Assembly (NCBI RefSeq): GCF_001458255.1
Contig: NZ_CYSB01000025.1
Location: 248,001 to 312,000 of the forward strand
Length of the DNA: 64,000 nt
Direction: 5' to 3'
Source of the DNA: Thalassovita autumnalis
GTDB taxonomy: Bacteria > Pseudomonadota > Alphaproteobacteria > Rhodobacterales > Rhodobacteraceae
A program made the translations under genes and the position numbers. Positions 8,064 through 15,773 of this stretch are shown here, one piece after another; position 1 is the first letter of the stretch, and each line of letters opens with the position of its first letter. A model generated the notes under the pieces. The model was given only the letters and a program-made list of their open reading frames with translations, made no database searches and was not told where the DNA came from.

Positions 8064-11000
8064 ATGGCCCAATCCAGCCATAGCCCAAACCAGATCACCA
8101 CCGGCGGCGCGCCAGAAGGCTACGACGCCCAGCTGATCCTGCGTGAGATTGCCAAGGCCGATGGGCCGGTGATCCATGTGGCACGTGATGACAAACGTAT
8201 GGCCGCAACCGAGGCTGCGTTGCGCTTCTTTGCGCCGGATATGCCGGTGCTGCGGTTTCCGGGCTGGGATTGCCTGCCCTATGACCGGGTCAGCCCCAAC
8301 GCCGATATTTCTGCTGCCCGTATGGCGACGCTGGCCGCGCTTGTGCATGGCGCGCCCAAACAGTTTGTGCTGCTGACCACGGTCAGCGCAGCGATGCAGC
8401 GTATTCCGGCGCGTGAAGTGCTGAAAGAAGCGGCCTTCACCGCGCGGGTTGACGCACAGGTTGATGAAGAAGCGCTGCGCAACTTCTTGGTTCGGATGGG
8501 GTTTTCGCAATCACCCACCGTGATGGAACCGGGCGATTACGCGATCCGCGGCGGCATCATTGATATCTACCCGCCGGGCGAAGGTGGCCCGGTGCGGCTG
8601 GATCTGTTTGGCGATGTGCTGGATGGCGCCCGCCGTTTTGATCCCGTCAGCCAGCGAACCATCGAAAAGCTGGAGGTGGTTGAACTGGCCCCGGTGTCTG
8701 AGGTTATTTTGGACGATCCGGCAATCCGACGCTTCCGCCAGAACTACCGCATCGAATTTGGTGCCGCCCGCACCGATGATCCGCTTTATGAAGCGGTCAG
8801 CGCCGGGCGCAAAACCCAAGGGATCGAACATTGGCTGCCGTTCTTTCACGAACGGCTTGAGGTGCTGTTTGACTACCTGCCAAAGGCCACGGTGACGCTG
8901 GACGATCAGGTCACGCCATCGCGCCTCAGCCGGTTTGAAAGCATCGAAGATCAATATGAAACCCGGCGCCATGCCATGGGACAAAAGGGGCGGTTGGATA
9001 CGGTCTATAAACCGGTGCCGCCGGGGCTGATGTATCTGGATGATGCGGGATGGGATCAGGCCATCGCAGATCACCGGGTGGTGCAGTTCCATGCGCTGTC
9101 ACAGGCCTCTGGCCCCGGGGTGGTTGATGCCGGCGGCCGTATCGGGCGCAACTTCTCCCCCGAACGTCAGCTTGAAAACGTCAATCTTTTCGAAGCTTTG
9201 GCCGATCACATTCGCAGCAAGCTGGAAAAGGGTCCGGTTCTTGTCGCCTCCTACTCCGAAGGGGCGCGGGAGCGGCTTGAGGGGCTGTTGGAAGATGAGG
9301 ACCTGATCGGTGCCGTGTCCGTGCGCGATGTTAAAGGCATCGGCAAACACGGGCTGCATCTGGCGGTTTGGCCGCTGGAACACGGGTTTGAAACGCCCGA
9401 TCTGACGGTGATTTCGGAACAGGATGTGCTGGGCGACCGGCTGATCCGCAAGCCGCAAAAGAAACGCCGCGCGGAAAACTTCCTGACCGAAACCCAGTCG
9501 CTGACACCGGGCGATCTGGTGGTGCATGTGGACCACGGGATTGGCCGCTATCAGGGGCTGGAGGTCATTCAGGCCGCGGGCGCAGCGCATGAATGTATCC
9601 TGCTGGAATATGCCGAAGCGGCAAAACTGTATCTGCCGGTCGAAAACATCGAGCTGCTGACCAAATACGGCCATGATGAGGGGCTGCTGGATCGCCTCGG
9701 TGGCGGCGCGTGGCAGGCGAAAAAGGCCAAGCTGAAAGAGCGCATCCGCGAGATGGCCGATCGCCTGATCCGGGTGGCGGCAGAACGTGAGCTGCGCAAA
9801 GCCCCGGTGCTGGAACCGCAGCACCACGCCTGGGAAGCCTTCAGCGCGCGCTTCCCCTATCAGGAAACCGACGATCAGCTGCGCGCCATTGAGGATGTGC
9901 TGGGCGATCTGACCTCAGGCCGTCCAATGGACCGCTTGGTCTGTGGTGACGTGGGCTTTGGTAAGACCGAGGTGGCGATGCGCGCTGCCTTCATCGCGGC
10001 CATGGCTGGCATGCAGGTGGCCATCGTGGCACCAACCACGCTGCTGGCGCGGCAGCATTACAAAAGCTTCGCCGAACGGTTCCGTGGCTTCCCGCTGGAG
10101 GTGCGGCCGCTGTCGCGCTTTGTCACTGGCAAGGAGGCCTCAGCCACCCGTGACGGGCTATCGCGCGGCACGGTGGATGTGGTTGTGGGCACCCATGCGC
10201 TGCTGGCCAAAAACATCCGCTTTAAAAACCTTGGCCTGTTGATCATTGACGAAGAACAACACTTTGGCGTGGCCCATAAGGAGCGGCTGAAACAGCTGCG
10301 CAGCGACATCCATGTGTTGACCCTGACCGCCACGCCGATCCCGCGCACATTGCAATTGTCCTTGTCCGGTGTGCGGGATCTGTCGATCATCGGCACGCCG
10401 CCGGTCGACCGGCTGTCGATCCGCACCTATGTCAGTGAATTTGATGGCGTCACCGTGCGCGAGGCGCTGCTGCGTGAACATTATCGCGGCGGGCAAAGCT
10501 TCTACGTGGTGCCCCGCCTGTCGGACCTGCCCGAGATAGAAGAGTTCCTGCGTGAACAGGTGCCAGAGGTCAGCTATATCACCGCCCATGGCCAGATGGC
10601 GGCAGGCGAGCTGGATGACCGGATGAATGCCTTCTACGACGGCAAATATGACGTGTTGCTGGCCACAACCATTGTGGAAAGCGGGCTGGATATTCCCACG
10701 GCCAACACGATGGTGGTGCACCGCGCCGATATGTTTGGTCTGGCGCAGCTCTATCAGATCCGTGGCCGTGTTGGCCGATCCAAGGCCCGTGCCTATGCCT
10801 ATCTGACCACCAAACCGCGCCAGAAACTGACTGCCACAGCGGAAAAACGTCTGCGCGTGCTGGGCTCACTCGACACGCTGGGGGCTGGTTTCACCCTGGC
10901 CTCGCAGGATCTGGACATTCGCGGCGCCGGCAACCTGCTGGGTGAGGAGCAATCCGGCCAGATGCGCGATGTGGGCTATGAGCTTTACCAGTCGATGCTG

Positions 11001-11543
11001 GAAGAGGCGATTGCCAAGATCAAAGCGGGCGAGTTGGAAGGTCTGAACGATGGCGATGACCAATGGGCGCCGCAGATCAACCTTGGTGTGCCGGTGCTGA
11101 TCCCCGAAGACTACGTGCCGGATCTGGATGTGCGTCTGGGATTGTATCGCCGGCTCAGTGGCTTGTCCGGTAAAGTTGAACTGGAAGGTTTCGCAGCCGA
11201 GCTGATTGATCGCTTCGGCAAGCTGCCGAAAGAGGTCAACACGCTGATGCTGATCGTGCGCATCAAAGAGATGTGCAAAAAGGCTGGCATCGCCAAGTTG
11301 GACGGCGGTCCAAAAGGGGCCACCATCCAGTTCCACAATGATAAATTCGCCTCCCCCCAAGGGTTGGTCGAATATATTCAGGCGCAAAACGGGCTGGCCA
11401 AGGTCAAAGACAACAAGATCGTGGTGCGCCGTGACTGGAAGGCCGACAGCGACAAGATCAAAGGCGCCTTTGGCATCGCCCGCGATCTGGCCGCCAAGGT
11501 AATTGAGGAAAAGAAGCGCCTGAAAGCCAAGGCCAAAGGGTAA
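8064..11543 (+). CDS. mfd: Transcription-repair coupling factor
   Basis: ATP-dependent DNA translocase that removes stalled RNA polymerase and recruits UvrA/B. 1159 residues, full family length. An N-terminal UvrB-like region contains the FPGWDCLPYDRVSP and GDYAIRGGIIDIYPPG segments. The CarD-like polymerase-interacting domain (about 470-570) contains GDLVVHVDHGIGRYQGL. The superfamily 2 helicase core has Walker A CGDVGFGKTEVAMRA, the DEEQ box IIDEEQHFGV, motif III TLTATPIPRT and the motif VI/TRG region QLYQIRGRVGRSKARAYAYL. The C-terminal domain starts near INLGVPVLIPEDYVPD. The ATG at 8064 is used. An ATG 36 bases upstream overlaps the preceding gene. Confidence 0.97.
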   Translation: MAQSSHSPNQITTGGAPEGYDAQLILREIAKADGPVIHVARDDKRMAATEAALRFFAPDMPVLRFPGWDCLPYDRVSPNADISAARMATLAALVHGAPKQFVLLTTVSAAMQRIPAREVLKEAAFTARVDAQVDEEALRNFLVRMGFSQSPTVMEPGDYAIRGGIIDIYPPGEGGPVRLDLFGDVLDGARRFDPVSQRTIEKLEVVELAPVSEVILDDPAIRRFRQNYRIEFGAARTDDPLYEAVSAGRKTQGIEHWLPFFHERLEVLFDYLPKATVTLDDQVTPSRLSRFESIEDQYETRRHAMGQKGRLDTVYKPVPPGLMYLDDAGWDQAIADHRVVQFHALSQASGPGVVDAGGRIGRNFSPERQLENVNLFEALADHIRSKLEKGPVLVASYSEGARERLEGLLEDEDLIGAVSVRDVKGIGKHGLHLAVWPLEHGFETPDLTVISEQDVLGDRLIRKPQKKRRAENFLTETQSLTPGDLVVHVDHGIGRYQGLEVIQAAGAAHECILLEYAEAAKLYLPVENIELLTKYGHDEGLLDRLGGGAWQAKKAKLKERIREMADRLIRVAAERELRKAPVLEPQHHAWEAFSARFPYQETDDQLRAIEDVLGDLTSGRPMDRLVCGDVGFGKTEVAMRAAFIAAMAGMQVAIVAPTTLLARQHYKSFAERFRGFPLEVRPLSRFVTGKEASATRDGLSRGTVDVVVGTHALLAKNIRFKNLGLLIIDEEQHFGVAHKERLKQLRSDIHVLTLTATPIPRTLQLSLSGVRDLSIIGTPPVDRLSIRTYVSEFDGVTVREALLREHYRGGQSFYVVPRLSDLPEIEEFLREQVPEVSYITAHGQMAAGELDDRMNAFYDGKYDVLLATTIVESGLDIPTANTMVVHRADMFGLAQLYQIRGRVGRSKARAYAYLTTKPRQKLTATAEKRLRVLGSLDTLGAGFTLASQDLDIRGAGNLLGEEQSGQMRDVGYELYQSMLEEAIAKIKAGELEGLNDGDDQWAPQINLGVPVLIPEDYVPDLDVRLGLYRRLSGLSGKVELEGFAAELIDRFGKLPKEVNTLMLIVRIKEMCKKAGIAKLDGGPKGATIQFHNDKFASPQGLVEYIQAQNGLAKVKDNKIVVRRDWKADSDKIKGAFGIARDLAAKVIEEKKRLKAKAKG

Positions 11544-11545
11544 GG

Positions 11546-11569
11546 ATGGGGGCGACGCCCCCCAGTCCT
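11546..11569. terminator. GC-rich hairpin between convergent mfd and HD-domain genes
   Basis: GGGGGC / GCCCCC stem with a 3-base loop, directly after the mfd stop and before the end of the minus-strand HD gene. No U tract follows, so it may be only a message 3'-end hairpin. Confidence 0.4.
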
Positions 11570-11572
11570 GGT

Positions 11573-12730
11573 TTATTGGGCCAATGTCGCCAGAAAGGCC
11601 TTCACCCGCGGGGCTACCCAATCCTGCAGGGCGGGCGCGCCATTTGCGATTTTATGGCCGACCTTTTCCAGGAACATCTCATAGGTGACGTTGTAATCCA
11701 CCCAGGAGCCGCCTGAAGAGGCCAGGTTTTGGTTAGGGGCCTGAAACCGGTCGAGCGATTTGGCAAAGACGGCGTCGGGGCTTTCATTGGCCTCAAACTC
11801 CTGCCAGATCGCCAGCATCTCGGCGCCTTGGGCAGCGGGCAGCCGGCCAAAGAGTTTTTGAGCCGCTTCCAGCTCCTCCGCCTCTTTGGCGGCAACGTCG
11901 TAATCTCCGAAAATAGGTGCATCCCCGGCGTCGATTTCCACCAGGTCATGCAGCAAGAGCATGGTGATCACCCGGTCAAGATTGATCGCATGTGGCGCAT
12001 GTTCGGCGAGGATCAGCGCATAAAGCGCCAGGTGCCAGGAATGTTCGGCCGAGTTTTCAAACCGCGATCCTCCGGCGATCCGGGTGGCGCGGTAGACGGG
12101 TTTCAACCGATCACATTCGTTCAGAAAATCAAGCTGTTGGCTCAGATCCCCCTCAGGCAGCGCAGTGCCATCAAGGCGAGCACGCACCTGTGCAAACATG
12201 GCAGGCCAATCCTGGTGCAGATCTTTGGCGCGCCCCTTGGCAAGGTTGTCCTCAACCACCTCAATATGGTCGGGCAACGGTGCGGCGGGGTTGGCGGCCT
12301 GCAGCATCGGCTGCACGTGATCCATCCGTTTGGCACCCCGTGCGGCAGAGGTTTCAGCCGCCTCAAACTGATCCCAGAGCGCGCGCATCTCAGCAGATTG
12401 ATCGGCAGGCAGCAGCCCAAACAGACGATCGGCAGCGGCGGCTTCGGCCCGCGCAACGGCTTCGGCATCATGATCCAGATGGATCGGATGATCGCCCGCA
12501 TCGATTTCCACCAGATCATGCAGCAGGATCATTTTGATCGCGTCAAACCTATCTTCGGCACGCGCCAATTCGGGGATATCCATGATCAGCGCATAAAGTG
12601 CGACGTGCCAGCTGTGTTCGGCCGAGTTTTCGGGTCGGGACAGGTCCTGCAGCGCCGATTGGCGGTCTACCTGTTTCAATTTGCAGGCCTCGGTCAGGAA
12701 GGCCATCTGCGCATCAAGTCTTGGGGTCAT
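11573..12730 (-). CDS. Tandem HD-domain (YfbR/HDDC2-like) phosphohydrolase
   Basis: 385 residues built from two copies of an HD-domain module of the YfbR/HDDC2 5'-nucleotidase type. Copy 1 (about 1-180) carries ENSAEHSWHVALYALI and ILLHDLVEIDAGD. Copy 2 (about 195-385) carries ENSAEHSWHLALYALI and LLLHDLVEIDAGD. Both copies keep the metal-binding His, the HD pair and the downstream Asp, so both could be active. Single-domain relatives of about 190 residues hydrolyse nucleoside monophosphates, so the substrate is probably a (deoxy)nucleotide, but this is inference. The start overlaps the end of the upstream membrane-protein gene by 17 bases. Confidence 0.82.
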   Translation of the reverse strand: MTPRLDAQMAFLTEACKLKQVDRQSALQDLSRPENSAEHSWHVALYALIMDIPELARAEDRFDAIKMILLHDLVEIDAGDHPIHLDHDAEAVARAEAAAADRLFGLLPADQSAEMRALWDQFEAAETSAARGAKRMDHVQPMLQAANPAAPLPDHIEVVEDNLAKGRAKDLHQDWPAMFAQVRARLDGTALPEGDLSQQLDFLNECDRLKPVYRATRIAGGSRFENSAEHSWHLALYALILAEHAPHAINLDRVITMLLLHDLVEIDAGDAPIFGDYDVAAKEAEELEAAQKLFGRLPAAQGAEMLAIWQEFEANESPDAVFAKSLDRFQAPNQNLASSGGSWVDYNVTYEMFLEKVGHKIANGAPALQDWVAPRVKAFLATLAQ

Positions 12731-13181
12731 GTCGCGGTTTTATCCATTGCGGGAGGTAAGCCGCACTCATGGCCAGCAAAGTGCCCACAGGTGCGAGGAG
12801 GAAGAGGGTGAAAAGCCCTTCGGTGCCTTTGCGATCACAATCATGCTGGCCGCTGATGGGCAGCAACAGGATAAGGGCGAGAGCCACGAAGAGCAGATAG
12901 GCGATCAGCAGCGGGCGGCGGGGCCGGCCAAGCCAATAGGTGGCAAAGACCAGACCGGGGGCAAAATGCAGCAGGAACAGGTAGGGATCGCCAAAGGGTG
13001 GCGTTAGGGTTTCCAGGAGAACCGGCATCAGTTCACCCGGGCCCAGCAGTGACGGCATGGGGGGTCGAATGCCATCTGCATAGGCGAAACAGTGGAACCA
13101 GTCGCGTTCCCCCAGCGCCAGCAGGAAGGACAGGCCAAAGCCGGTGATCAGGCAAAGAAAAAGGGCCGTTGCGGCCCTCAT
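12714..13181 (-). CDS. Unknown integral membrane protein
   Basis: 155 residues, family not recognised. It has about four predicted membrane segments: residues 4-22, a segment around LFLLHFAPGLVFATYW, LLIAYLLFVALALILLLPI and LFTLFLLAPVGTLLAMSAAYL. A short loop contains GQHDCDRKG. It overlaps the gene upstream by four bases (ATGA-type) and the HD gene downstream by 17, so the four minus-strand genes from 14073 to 11573 look like one operon. No function is suggested by context. Confidence 0.6.
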   Translation of the reverse strand: MRAATALFLCLITGFGLSFLLALGERDWFHCFAYADGIRPPMPSLLGPGELMPVLLETLTPPFGDPYLFLLHFAPGLVFATYWLGRPRRPLLIAYLLFVALALILLLPISGQHDCDRKGTEGLFTLFLLAPVGTLLAMSAAYLPQWIKPRHDPKT

Positions 13182-13417
13182 CCTTTTTGCGCCTTCTGGC
13201 TGGCAAGATAGTCTTTCAACTTGTCCTGCAGGAAGCTGCGCGCGCGTTTTTCCGCCAGCCGCACCCGCACGGCCGTCATGTAGGCCTCTTGCGTGGTTTG
13301 GGATGAGGCGCCCAATTGTTTGGCCACCTCATCGATCAGACGTTCATCGCCGGTGGCCTCGGCCGCCTCGATGGTGTCTTTGGCCAGCGCGTCAGCCAGA
13401 TCCTCGGTCACGCCCAT
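13178..13417 (-). CDS. Small conserved-looking protein of unknown function
   Basis: 79 residues, soluble and rich in Ala, Glu and Lys, mostly predicted helix (MGVTEDLADALAKDTIEAAE, then KRARSFLQDKLKDYLASQ). No recognised domain. The start overlaps the stop of the hydrolase gene by one base and the stop overlaps the membrane-protein start, so it is translated within a tight operon, which supports it being real. Confidence 0.6.
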   Translation of the reverse strand: MGVTEDLADALAKDTIEAAEATGDERLIDEVAKQLGASSQTTQEAYMTAVRVRLAEKRARSFLQDKLKDYLASQKAQKG

Positions 13418-14073
13418 TAGCGGGTGTTCTCAGTCAGGCGGCGTTTCACGTAGTCGGAAACCGACCCAACCATCGTGTCCATGTGTTCGGGCTTTTCAAA
13501 GAAGTGACCCGCACCGTCGATCTGTTCGTGGGTGATGGTGATACCCTTCTGTTCATGCAGCTTGCTGACCAGCGTTTCGGTGTCTGAGGGTGGCGCAACG
13601 CGGTCGGCGCTGCCGTTGATGATCAGACCCGAGGAGGGGCAGGGTGCCAAGAACGAGAAGTCATACATATTGGCCGGTGGCGCCACCGAGATGAAACCGG
13701 TGATTTCCGGACGACGCATCAGCAGCTGCATGCCGATCCAAGCACCAAAGCTGAAGCCTGCGACCCAGCAATGTTTCGAGTTCGAATTCATCGACTGCAG
13801 GTAATCCAGCGCCGAGGCGGCATCAGACAATTCGCCCACGCCTTGGTCATATTCACCCTGACTGCGGCCAACCCCACGGAAGTTGAAGCGCAAAACGGTG
13901 AAGCCCATGTTGTAAAAGGCGTAGTGCAGGTTATAGACAACTTTGTTGTTCATGGTCCCGCCGAATTGCGGGTGCGGATGCAGGACGATGGCGATGGGCG
14001 CGTCGCGGTCTTTCTGCGGGTGATAACGGCCTTCTAGGCGGCCTTCCGGACCGGGAAAAATGACCTCGGGCAT
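13417..14073 (-). CDS. Alpha/beta hydrolase (dienelactone-hydrolase-like, COG2945 type)
   Basis: 218-residue cytosolic hydrolase of unknown substrate. It begins MPEVIFPGPEGRLEGRY and has VLHPHPQFGGTMNNKVVY (oxyanion region), LRFNFRGVGRSQGEYDQG, the nucleophile elbow GFSFGAWIG (Ser about 111) and a C-terminal EQIDGAGHFF with the catalytic His. The Asp lies in the NGSADRVAP segment. The ATG at 14073 has a strong AAGGAGA site eight to ten bases upstream, preferred over an upstream in-frame start at 14130. First gene of the minus-strand operon and divergent from iscR. Confidence 0.85.
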   Translation of the reverse strand: MPEVIFPGPEGRLEGRYHPQKDRDAPIAIVLHPHPQFGGTMNNKVVYNLHYAFYNMGFTVLRFNFRGVGRSQGEYDQGVGELSDAASALDYLQSMNSNSKHCWVAGFSFGAWIGMQLLMRRPEITGFISVAPPANMYDFSFLAPCPSSGLIINGSADRVAPPSDTETLVSKLHEQKGITITHEQIDGAGHFFEKPEHMDTMVGSVSDYVKRRLTENTR

Positions 14074-14113
14074 GTGTCGCCTGTCTCCTTTACGTCTGTG
14101 CTGCGGGTTATTC

Positions 14114-14142
14114 TTGACGAATTCCCTCATACACTTTAGAAC
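14114..14142 (+). promoter_or_regulatory. Probable iscR-suf operon promoter
   Basis: TTGACG (14114-14119) is followed after 17 bp by TAGAAC (14137-14142). The -10 hexamer is weak and lies inside the Irr-type palindrome at 14135-14151, an arrangement expected for repression by occlusion. The transcript would have a leader of roughly 85 bases before the iscR GTG. Confidence 0.5.
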
Positions 14143-14151
14143 AATTCTAAA
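14135..14151. promoter_or_regulatory. Irr-type iron control element (ICE-like palindrome)
   Basis: TTTAGAACAATTCTAAA is a perfect inverted repeat with 7-base arms and a 3-base centre. It has the form I know for ICE boxes bound by the heme-responsive regulator Irr in alphaproteobacteria. Its position over the presumed -10 of the iscR-suf operon fits iron-dependent control. Binding is inferred. Confidence 0.6.
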
Positions 14152-14160
14152 CTACCGCCC

Positions 14161-14181
14161 CTTGCACCGGGCGGGTGCAAG
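14161..14181. repeat. Perfect inverted repeat in the suf leader
   Basis: CTTGCACC and GGTGCAAG form 8-base arms around GGGCG. It lies just downstream of the presumed start of transcription, so it could be an operator or a leader hairpin. A weaker GATAAG...CTTATC repeat follows at about 14185-14206. Confidence 0.5.
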
Positions 14182-14235
14182 CGAGATAAGCCCTGCAAGC
14201 CTTATCGTCAATCTTGTTCGCAAGGGAAGAGAGCT

Positions 14236-14697
14236 GTGAAATTAAGTACTAAAGGCCGTTATGCCATGGTAGCGCTTGCAGATATCGCTCTGCAGCCGGA
14301 AGGGGAATTGGTTTCCCTTGGTGAAATTTCCAAGCGCCAAGATATTTCGCTGCCGTATCTGGAGCAGCTGTTCGTGAAATTGCGCCGTGCCGGGCTGGTC
14401 GAATCGGTGCGTGGACCGGGTGGCGGATACCGACTGGCCAAGTCCACCCATGAGATCCGCGTTGTTGAGGTTCTTTCGGCAGTAGATGAAACCGTAGACG
14501 CCATGCACAAAGGGGCAGGGGCGTCCGGTGCGCTGTCGGGATCCAAGGCACAATCGGTGACCAACCGCCTGTGGCAGAGCCTGTCGGCGCATGTCTATGT
14601 CTTCCTGCATCAGACGCGCCTGTCGGATGTGATCTCCAACGGTTTGGCGCCCTGTCCGGCGGTGCCGGATCTGTTTGCTGTGGTGGATGAAGAGTAA
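14236..14697 (+). CDS. iscR: Rrf2-family iron-sulfur regulator IscR (atypical cluster ligation)
   Basis: DNA-binding regulator of Fe-S assembly. 153 residues with the N-terminal winged helix MKLSTKGRYAMVALADIAL, LPYLEQLFVKLRRAGLVESVRGPGGGYRLA (recognition helix and wing) and the dimerisation helix. E. coli-type IscR has three clustered cysteines around residues 92-104. Here that region (DAMHKGAGASGALSGSKAQSV) has none, and the only cysteine is near residue 143 in LAPCPAVPD. This matches the described Rhodobacter sphaeroides type, in which a single Cys contributes to an unusual cluster site. The GTG start has GGGAAGAG upstream. First gene of the suf operon. Confidence 0.9.
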   Translation: MKLSTKGRYAMVALADIALQPEGELVSLGEISKRQDISLPYLEQLFVKLRRAGLVESVRGPGGGYRLAKSTHEIRVVEVLSAVDETVDAMHKGAGASGALSGSKAQSVTNRLWQSLSAHVYVFLHQTRLSDVISNGLAPCPAVPDLFAVVDEE

Positions 14698-14703
14698 CCT
14701 GAG

Positions 14704-15747
14704 ATGAAACGCGTCTACCTGGACCATAACGCAACTACACCGCTGCGGCCTGAGGCGCGCGACGCGATGATTGCGGCGATGGATATCGCGGGCAATCCTT
14801 CTTCGGTGCATTCCGAGGGGCGCGCGGCAAAATCGCTGGTGGAAAAGGCGCGGGCACAAGTGGCTTCGGCCCTTGGCGCGGATGGCGCGGATGTGGTCTT
14901 CACCTCCTCTGCAACAGAGGCGGCTGCGCTGTTTTGTGCAGCGCAAAAGCTACAGGGTGCAGATGTCGAACATGACGCGGTGGGGGCTTGGATCGATCCC
15001 AGCCTCAGCGTTGATGAAAACGGTCTGGTCACCGTCACCGATCCAGGTCAGAGCACCTTGCAGCTGGCCAATTCGGAAACCGGCGTGATCCAGACCCTGC
15101 CGGAAGGGCTGGCGCTCAGCGATATGACGCAGGCCTTTGGCAAGCTGCCACTGGCTTTCAACTGGTCCGGCTGTACTGCTGCATTGATTTCAGCCCACAA
15201 GCTGGGCGGCCCCAAAGGCATTGGTGCGCTGGTGATCAAACGCGGCACCGATGTTGCGGCGCAGCTGAAGGGCGGCGGTCAGGAAATGGGGCGTCGCGCA
15301 GGCACAGAAAACACCATCGGTATTGCCGGTTTTGGCGCTGCGGCTGAGGCGGCAGCGCGGGATCTGGCGGACGGTGCATGGGATAAGGTGGCGCAGATCC
15401 GCGATCGCATGGAAGCCGCCATTGCAGAGGCCGCACCGGATACTATTTTTGTAGGGCAGCGTGCAAACCGCCTGCCCAACACCAGCTGCTTTGCCACCCC
15501 CGGATGGAAGGGGGAAACACAGGTGATGCAAATGGATCTGGCAGGCTTTGCCATCAGTGCAGGATCCGCCTGCAGCTCGGGCAAGGTGCGCGCCAGCAAG
15601 GTTTTGACCGCCATGGGCTATGGCGAAGATGTGGCCAGCTCTGCCATCCGGGTATCCTTGGGGGTGGAGACGGCCGAAGAAGATGTGATGCGCTTCGTGG
15701 AGACGTGGCTGCAGAAACGAAAAAAATTCCACGCCCGCGCGGCGTGA
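14704..15747 (+). CDS. Cysteine desulfurase (NifS/IscS-like, class V aminotransferase)
   Basis: PLP enzyme that takes sulfur from cysteine for Fe-S assembly. At 347 residues it is about 50 shorter than IscS. Key residues are kept: [10 protein letters not shown] start, VEHDAV (His), SDMTQAFGK (Asp and Gln that hold PLP), [10 protein letters not shown] (Schiff-base Lys about 164) and [11 protein letters not shown] (persulfide Cys about 286). The shortening lies mostly between the His and Asp motifs. Six bases after iscR and before sufB. It is a second desulfurase in addition to sufS at the operon end, and its division of labour with SufS cannot be read from sequence. Confidence 0.88.
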   Translation: MKRVYLDHNATTPLRPEARDAMIAAMDIAGNPSSVHSEGRAAKSLVEKARAQVASALGADGADVVFTSSATEAAALFCAAQKLQGADVEHDAVGAWIDPSLSVDENGLVTVTDPGQSTLQLANSETGVIQTLPEGLALSDMTQAFGKLPLAFNWSGCTAALISAHKLGGPKGIGALVIKRGTDVAAQLKGGGQEMGRRAGTENTIGIAGFGAAAEAAARDLADGAWDKVAQIRDRMEAAIAEAAPDTIFVGQRANRLPNTSCFATPGWKGETQVMQMDLAGFAISAGSACSSGKVRASKVLTAMGYGEDVASSAIRVSLGVETAEEDVMRFVETWLQKRKKFHARAA

Positions 15748-15773
15748 CGAAAGACGCGAACAGGAGAAGACAG

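Noticed and set aside
15504-15773. N-terminal extension of SufB
   Set aside because: Open in frame but inside the desulfurase gene; the family N-terminus and a good ribosome-binding site lie at 15774.
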